This document shows, piece by piece, positions 7,936-10,651 of a DNA stretch of 10,651 nt. A program made the position numbers and the translations under genes. Under the pieces are notes generated by a model, which did not search any database, was not told the origin of the DNA, and saw only the letters and a program-made list of their open reading frames with translations. This DNA comes from JBAZYK01 sp964582265 (lineage in GTDB: Bacteria > Patescibacteriota > Gracilibacteria > UBA1369): assembly GCA_964582265.1 (NCBI GenBank), contig CAZOQT010000041.1, positions 1 to 10,651 of the forward strand, given 5' to 3'. The first letter of the stretch is position 1. The number at the start of each line of letters is the position of its first letter.

Positions 7936-7980
7936 TGCCGATTAATGAATTTGAAAAATTTCATTGAAAAGACCGGCAAT
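7934..7980 (-). repeat. Inverted repeat in the transketolase leader
   Basis: ATTGCCG (7934-7940) and CGGCAAT (7974-7980) are perfect inverted arms, with a second inner pair AATGAA/TTCATT (7944-7949 and 7960-7965). In the mRNA they could fold into a leader hairpin whose 3' arm includes the first possible start codon at 7935. If the downstream ATG (7923) is used, the structure lies wholly in the leader. Confidence 0.4.
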
Positions 7981-7992
7981 AGAATAAAACGA

Positions 7993-8008
7993 TTACTCAA
8001 TTTTGAGC
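7993..8008 (-). terminator. Weak terminator after the charged helical protein
   Basis: On the minus strand, GCTCA, AAAATT and TGAGT form a 5-bp stem (one G-U pair), followed after a few bases by TTTTATT. It begins 14 bases past the stop of the gene ending at 8023. It is short, so read-through into the transketolase operon is possible. Confidence 0.35.
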
Positions 8009-8022
8009 AATGGGAAATTATT

Positions 8023-8652
8023 TTAATTAATTTTTGACTCTCTTTCTCTAATAATTTGCAAATCTTTTTTGCTAACTTTGCCTGGAACGATATCTTCTAC
8101 GTGGGCTTTTGGAGTGACAGGCAATTTATTTTTGATGCGCTCGGCGACCCTTGCGTCGTCTTCTCTTAAATACGCTTTGGCTTCCATGGAATTAGGCTCA
8201 GCAAAAGCAAAATGCTTAATATTTGGGGCATTCCAATTTGGACCTTGGGCATCAATTTTTAAATTGGGTTCCATATTTGGCATTTCGGCACACGCATTAA
8301 GTGAATCTTTTATAGCTTCATCTTCTGGCGTGTACCATGGCCCTACAGCCTCTTTAATGATTTCTATACACTTTTTTCCATATTTGGCAGATGCAATTAT
8401 TGCGTCCAATTCTTGGGTGGGGCTGTTTTTGATTGTTTCGCGGGCTTTTCTTTTTTGATGTTCCAGTGAAGCCTGAGCTATGTTCTTTGTTACCTCCTTT
8501 ACATATTGGGCTTTTTCTTTAATTTGTTGGGCAGAGCTTTTGAGCCTTTCTCTGGCAGTTAAAGGTTTATCTAATGAAGTTAAATCTATATCAACCTCGA
8601 CCGGTGGATTATGCGACTTTACTTCTTCTAAATGATTATAGCGTTTTTCCAT
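8023..8652 (-). CDS. Hypothetical charged helical protein
   Basis: A 209-residue protein I do not recognise. There is no signal peptide or membrane segment. Residues about 32-75 are rich in Lys, Glu, Gln and Ala and should form a long amphipathic helix or coiled coil. A middle part (80-125) contains KYGKKCIEIIKEA and a WYTPEDEAI stretch with a Cys at 121. The region 125-160 is rich in Pro and Asn (MPNMEPN, GPNWNAPN). The C-terminal 45 residues are charged again. Base composition matches the native neighbours. It precedes the transketolase genes on the same strand, 87 bases upstream, but nothing ties it to them functionally. A soluble cytoplasmic structural or binding protein is the most that can be said. 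Confidence 0.65.
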   Translation of the reverse strand: MEKRYNHLEEVKSHNPPVEVDIDLTSLDKPLTARERLKSSAQQIKEKAQYVKEVTKNIAQASLEHQKRKARETIKNSPTQELDAIIASAKYGKKCIEIIKEAVGPWYTPEDEAIKDSLNACAEMPNMEPNLKIDAQGPNWNAPNIKHFAFAEPNSMEAKAYLREDDARVAERIKNKLPVTPKAHVEDIVPGKVSKKDLQIIRERESKIN

Positions 8653-8676
8653 GGTGAATTTCTGTTAAAAAATAAT

Positions 8677-8701
8677 GGTACTAATAAACGGTACTAATAA
8701 A
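8677..8701. repeat. Two tandem copies of GGTACTAATAAA
   Basis: The 12-mer occurs at 8677-8688 and 8690-8701, a 13-base period, 24 bases upstream of the ATG of the minus-strand gene at 8652. It could be a paired regulator site or chance slippage. Confidence 0.5.
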
Positions 8702-8705
8702 TGGG

Positions 8706-8721
8706 CGGGCATATTTGCCCG
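8706..8721. repeat. Small hairpin CGGGC/GCCCG
   Basis: A perfect 5-bp GC stem with a 6-base AT loop lies just beyond the tandem repeat. No T-run follows in either direction within a few bases, so it is not a standard terminator; it may be part of the leader of the minus-strand gene. Confidence 0.35.
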
Positions 8722-8932
8722 AAATTGCCAATGATTTAATTTGTACGAAATTGTCATAATATTTGTTTCAAAAAAACAAAATGGATTCAAATTGATTTAC
8801 ATTCCCAGGACAAATGGCTTTTTAAAAACAATAAATGGCTTGACGATTTAATGTTTTTTTCATTTTTAGTTTAGAAAAATTTAATGAGTGATGAGCTAAA
8901 GTGCGAACGTCATTCACATTAAGGTGCGTGAC

Positions 8933-8950
8933 ACTGAACACAGGTTCAGT
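8933..8950 (+). repeat. Leader hairpin upstream of the GC-rich gene
   Basis: ACTGAAC (8933-8939) and GTTCAGT (8944-8950) form a perfect 7-bp stem with a 4-base loop, 29 bases before the ATG. No T-run follows. It may be an operator or leader structure carried along with the gene. Confidence 0.4.
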
Positions 8951-8969
8951 TGGATTCGATTTTGACAAC

Positions 8970-8976
8970 GAGGTGA
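8970..8976 (+). promoter_or_regulatory. Strong Shine-Dalgarno of the GC-rich gene
   Basis: GAGGTGA lies just before the ATG at 8980, with six bases between the AGG and the start codon. It fixes the start at 8980 rather than the second ATG at 8992. The AT-rich genes in the window with visible start regions show no comparable site. Confidence 0.75.
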
Positions 8977-8979
8977 TCT

Positions 8980-9696
8980 ATGAAGCTCGCGATGAATCTG
9001 AAGCTCGGCCTGGTCATGGCTCTGTGCTCCGGCATCGGGCTGGTGAGCATGGGCTGCATCAGCACGTCCGGGGAGGAGTCCACGGCGCAGGACGAGGCGC
9101 AGAACGGCGCGAACACGAGCGAGGACGTGACGGACAACGTCGGCGACGACGAGGGGATCACGGGGGACCTGTTCGGCGGCGCGGCCGACGAGGGCGAGAC
9201 CACCGCGGAGGCGGTGGGCGAGACCGAGGAGGCGCTGAGCCTGGGCGACTGGTGGAAGGGTCTCATGCAGTCCTTCCGCAACACCAAGATCCTGCTCATG
9301 GCGAATGCCGACAACGGCAAGTACGTGGGCATGAACTGCAAGAACTGGGCCCGCAAGGTGGTCAGCGGGGCCTCCAGCGGCGTCGTGAACCTGCCGGCGA
9401 CCTGCCCCAACGAGTCGGGCTGGTACTGGTGCGGGAGCCCCTACACGCAGGTGAAGGGCAGCATCTACAGCGCGGAGCCGGGCAACATCGTGCAGATGAA
9501 CTTCGCCAGCGGGCCCCACACGGCCATCGTCTGGTCCAACAACGGCAGCAACATCTGCTGGATCGACAGCAACTACTACAGCAAGACCGCCCCCAATGCG
9601 GTGCGCACCCACTGCCAGACCATCGCCGACTACCTCAAGTCGGTGACGATCGGCGGCGTGCAGAAGTACACCGTCTACCAGATCACCGGCGGGTGA
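8980..9696 (+). CDS. Lipoprotein-like secreted protein with CHAP/NlpC-like domain
   Basis: A 238-residue protein. A short basic start and hydrophobic stretch (8-24) lead to SMGC at 23-26, a plausible but non-ideal lipobox with Cys26 as the lipidated residue. Residues 31-88 form an acidic, low-complexity linker (many Asp, Glu, Gly, Thr). The C-terminal domain (about 90-238) has a Cys at the start of a helix (MNCKNWARKVV, C120), PGNIVQM (167-173), GPHTAIVW (178-185, H180) and WIDSN (194-198). This order is the Cys-His-polar pattern of CHAP and NlpC/P60 papain-like hydrolases, which cut peptide bonds in peptidoglycan. Four further Cys (142, 151, 193, 212) suggest disulfides and extracytoplasmic location. 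Third positions are nearly all G or C. The style resembles myxobacterial or Bradymonadota envelope lipoproteins; this is from general impression. Longer frames on both strands over the same stretch are by-products of high GC. Confidence 0.8.
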   Translation: MKLAMNLKLGLVMALCSGIGLVSMGCISTSGEESTAQDEAQNGANTSEDVTDNVGDDEGITGDLFGGAADEGETTAEAVGETEEALSLGDWWKGLMQSFRNTKILLMANADNGKYVGMNCKNWARKVVSGASSGVVNLPATCPNESGWYWCGSPYTQVKGSIYSAEPGNIVQMNFASGPHTAIVWSNNGSNICWIDSNYYSKTAPNAVRTHCQTIADYLKSVTIGGVQKYTVYQITGG

Positions 9697-9748
9697 GCGC
9701 TGCGCAAAGCAGCTGTTCCCTATCGGAAGAAACGAATCCTACCCAAAA

Positions 9749-9775
9749 GGGGCGCCGCAAAAAAAGCGGCGCCCC
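9749..9775. terminator. Perfect 10-bp GC hairpin with A7 loop at the island's right edge
   Basis: GGGGCGCCGC and GCGGCGCCCC are exact reverse complements around seven A. On the plus strand AAATCCC follows, with no T-run. On the minus strand the hairpin is followed by TTTTGGG, which is more like a terminator, yet no minus-strand gene lies just upstream. It separates the GC-rich gene from the next gene and may still stop transcription by stem strength. Confidence 0.5.
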
Positions 9776-9825
9776 AAATCCCAAAATTATTTTCCTAAAT
9801 TAAATTTTTTTATTACAATAAAATT

Positions 9826-10596
9826 ATGAAAAATAAATATTCATTTCTAATTCTATTTCTGTGCCTTGCGGTGATTGTAACTATCGCCCTTAATCTCGAT
9901 TCCGGGGAACTCATGCAAAATGCAGTTCAAAACCCCACTAAATTGGCTGCTACACCTCAAACAACAGAAACAGTAGCTAAAACTCAAACCACTCTAGAGC
10001 AGGCCAAAACCAAACAACAACAAGTTCTCCAAGCTAACACCATCCTCCAAGGTAAGAAAACAGACTACCACAATCAACTACAAAACAAACAAAGCACTCT
10101 CCAAGCTNNNNNNNNNNTAGCTAAAAATAAAGCACTTGTTCCAGTCAAATATGATGAAAAATTGAATAAATACATCGACCGTTCAAAAAAATATAGTGTA
10201 TTATACCCAAATAATTTGGACCTTTTTGAAACAGGTCCTGCAGGAATTAATTTTGCGGATAATAGTTATGATGGCCCATGGCTCATCAATATAACCACTC
10301 AAGAAAACACAGAAAATGACGTCTACGAATGGCTAAAAACTCAAAATCAAAATCGTGGAGCCCTGCCTCCAATGACGATCAAAAAAACTTTTAAGCGTGA
10401 TGACACAATATTTTTATATTTAAATAATCCTATTTCCGTAGATCAAAAGGATGGCAAACCGGTTTATGCCAGCATAGATACTGTTGTCGCCATAAAAAAC
10501 GGTCAACTCTTTAAAATTATCAAGCGAGAGCTTTGGAAAGAAACAAATAAACCCACTACCTTTGACATTGTGATAGAAAACTTTAAGATCCTCTGA
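9826..10596 (+). CDS. Membrane-anchored coiled-coil protein with PsbP-like C-terminal region (gap inside)
   Basis: About 256 residues as assembled, but 10 Ns at codons 95-98 make the true length unknown. Residues 5-23 form one hydrophobic segment, a signal anchor or uncleaved signal. Residues 40-100 are rich in Gln, Lys, Thr and Leu with a heptad-like pattern, so a coiled coil outside the membrane is likely. The C-terminal part (about 110-256) has KYSVLYPNNLDLFE, INFAD, WLINITTQE and a closing FDIVIENFKIL. This pattern (YP near the start, alternating strands, one hydrophobic ending) recalls PsbP-like domains common in uncharacterised CPR proteins; this is a weak inference. Composition is native, and no Shine-Dalgarno is visible. 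It ends in TGA. Confidence 0.75.
   Translation: MKNKYSFLILFLCLAVIVTIALNLDSGELMQNAVQNPTKLAATPQTTETVAKTQTTLEQAKTKQQQVLQANTILQGKKTDYHNQLQNKQSTLQAXXXXAKNKALVPVKYDEKLNKYIDRSKKYSVLYPNNLDLFETGPAGINFADNSYDGPWLINITTQENTENDVYEWLKTQNQNRGALPPMTIKKTFKRDDTIFLYLNNPISVDQKDGKPVYASIDTVVAIKNGQLFKIIKRELWKETNKPTTFDIVIENFKIL
10108..10117. other. Assembly gap of 10 Ns
   Basis: Ten Ns interrupt the coiled-coil gene. The number is probably a placeholder rather than a measured length. The reading frame happens to continue across it. The bases on each side match sequence slightly upstream, which suggests a repeat the assembler could not resolve. Confidence 0.95.
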
Positions 10597-10651
10597 TTTC
10601 AGAATTCTCCAAGCCCCAATCATCAGGCAAATCGCGCTTTTTTATGACTCC
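10597..10651. other. Trailing non-coding end of window
   Basis: After the TGA the remaining 55 bases show no supported gene or terminator; the next gene, if any, lies beyond the window. Confidence 0.5.

Larger units (their letters stand above)
8653..8979. other. 327-base divergent intergenic region
   Basis: No convincing gene or RNA is seen. It holds a 13-bp tandem repeat and a small hairpin near the minus-strand gene, an AT-rich stretch to about 8885, then a switch to mixed composition from about 8900 and a 7-bp hairpin before the GC-rich gene. No strong promoter pair is visible in either direction. Confidence 0.6.
8900..9775. other. GC-rich island in an AT-rich genome
   Basis: Composition changes within a few dozen bases on both sides. 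One 60-base line inside the island (9181-9240) counts 47 G+C and another (9541-9600) counts 34, while the flanks are mostly A and T. The island holds a single gene with its own leader hairpin and Shine-Dalgarno and ends at a GC hairpin. There is no transposase, integrase or clear target-site duplication. No Ns mark the borders, so the junctions lie inside assembled contig sequence. Recent transfer and assembly chimera are both possible. Confidence 0.8.

Noticed and set aside
8762..8780. TTTGTTT/AAACAAA inverted repeat in the spacer
   Set aside because: Pure AT-rich with no T-run or gene end nearby; expected by chance in this composition.
8962..8967. TTGACA as a -35 box for the GC-rich gene
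   Set aside because: It lies immediately before the Shine-Dalgarno, so a promoter here would start inside the gene.
9699..9713. GCTGC/GCAGC hairpin after the GC-rich gene as a terminator
   Set aside because: The stem is only 5 bp and no T-run follows.
8901..9803. A 300-residue plus-strand frame longer than the chosen one in the GC-rich island, and long minus-strand frames at 8914-9612 and 8946-9410
   Set aside because: Their translations are Arg/Gly/His or Ala/Val/Pro low-complexity, as expected for out-of-frame reading of high-GC DNA. The 238-residue frame has a Shine-Dalgarno, a lipobox and a domain pattern.
8877..9805. Target-site duplication flanking the GC-rich island
   Set aside because: Only AT-rich words such as AAATTTAA and AAATTAAA resemble each other on the two sides; not an exact repeat.
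10420..10623. Minus-strand 67-residue frame at the window end
   Set aside because: It overlaps the plus-strand coiled-coil gene and has no recognisable features.
1..10651. CRISPR array, tRNA or rRNA genes
   Set aside because: No regularly spaced repeats, cloverleaf-like or rRNA-like sequences were seen.

Overview
The window most resembles a draft genome of a Patescibacteria/CPR-type bacterium. About nine tenths of it is AT-rich, with compact genes and short spacers, a transketolase encoded as two separate subunits, no visible Shine-Dalgarno sequences on the AT-rich genes whose starts can be seen, and several proteins without a recognisable family. One AT-rich gene ends in TGA, which fits ordinary stop-codon use. 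A run of 10 Ns at 10108-10117 shows this is a scaffolded draft. The phylum call is an inference from style, not from a marker gene.

Layout. (1) 1-1038, plus strand: a protein with two related papain-like (NlpC/P60-like, DUF7689-like) units, the second lacking the catalytic histidine; it ends at a good intrinsic terminator. (2) 1213-5369, plus strand: three membrane transport genes in tandem, namely a CNNM/CorC-type CBS protein, a CPA-family Na+/H+ antiporter with a USP-like tail, and a CaCA-family Na+/Ca2+ exchanger. Together they look like an ion homeostasis cluster. (3) 5421-8652, minus strand: a two-helix membrane protein with a conserved FSDFDPRPYS motif, the C-terminal and N-terminal transketolase subunits (adjacent and probably co-transcribed), and an unrecognised charged helical protein. 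(4) 8653-8979: a 327-base divergent spacer with short repeats. (5) about 8900-9775: an abrupt GC-rich island carrying one gene, a lipoprotein-like secreted protein with an acidic linker and a CHAP/NlpC-like Cys-His domain. It has a strong Shine-Dalgarno, unlike its neighbours. (6) 9826-10596: an AT-rich gene for an N-terminally anchored coiled-coil protein with a PsbP-like C-terminal region, interrupted by the N gap.

The main point of interest is the GC-rich island. Its codon use, ribosome binding site and base composition all differ from the rest, so it is either a recent transfer from a high-GC bacterium (the style recalls myxobacteria or Bradymonadota) or an assembly chimera. The sequence alone cannot decide between these. 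A second theme is a shared extended -10 promoter, TGCTATAAT, in front of three native genes; at one of them it lies inside a perfect 8-bp dyad.
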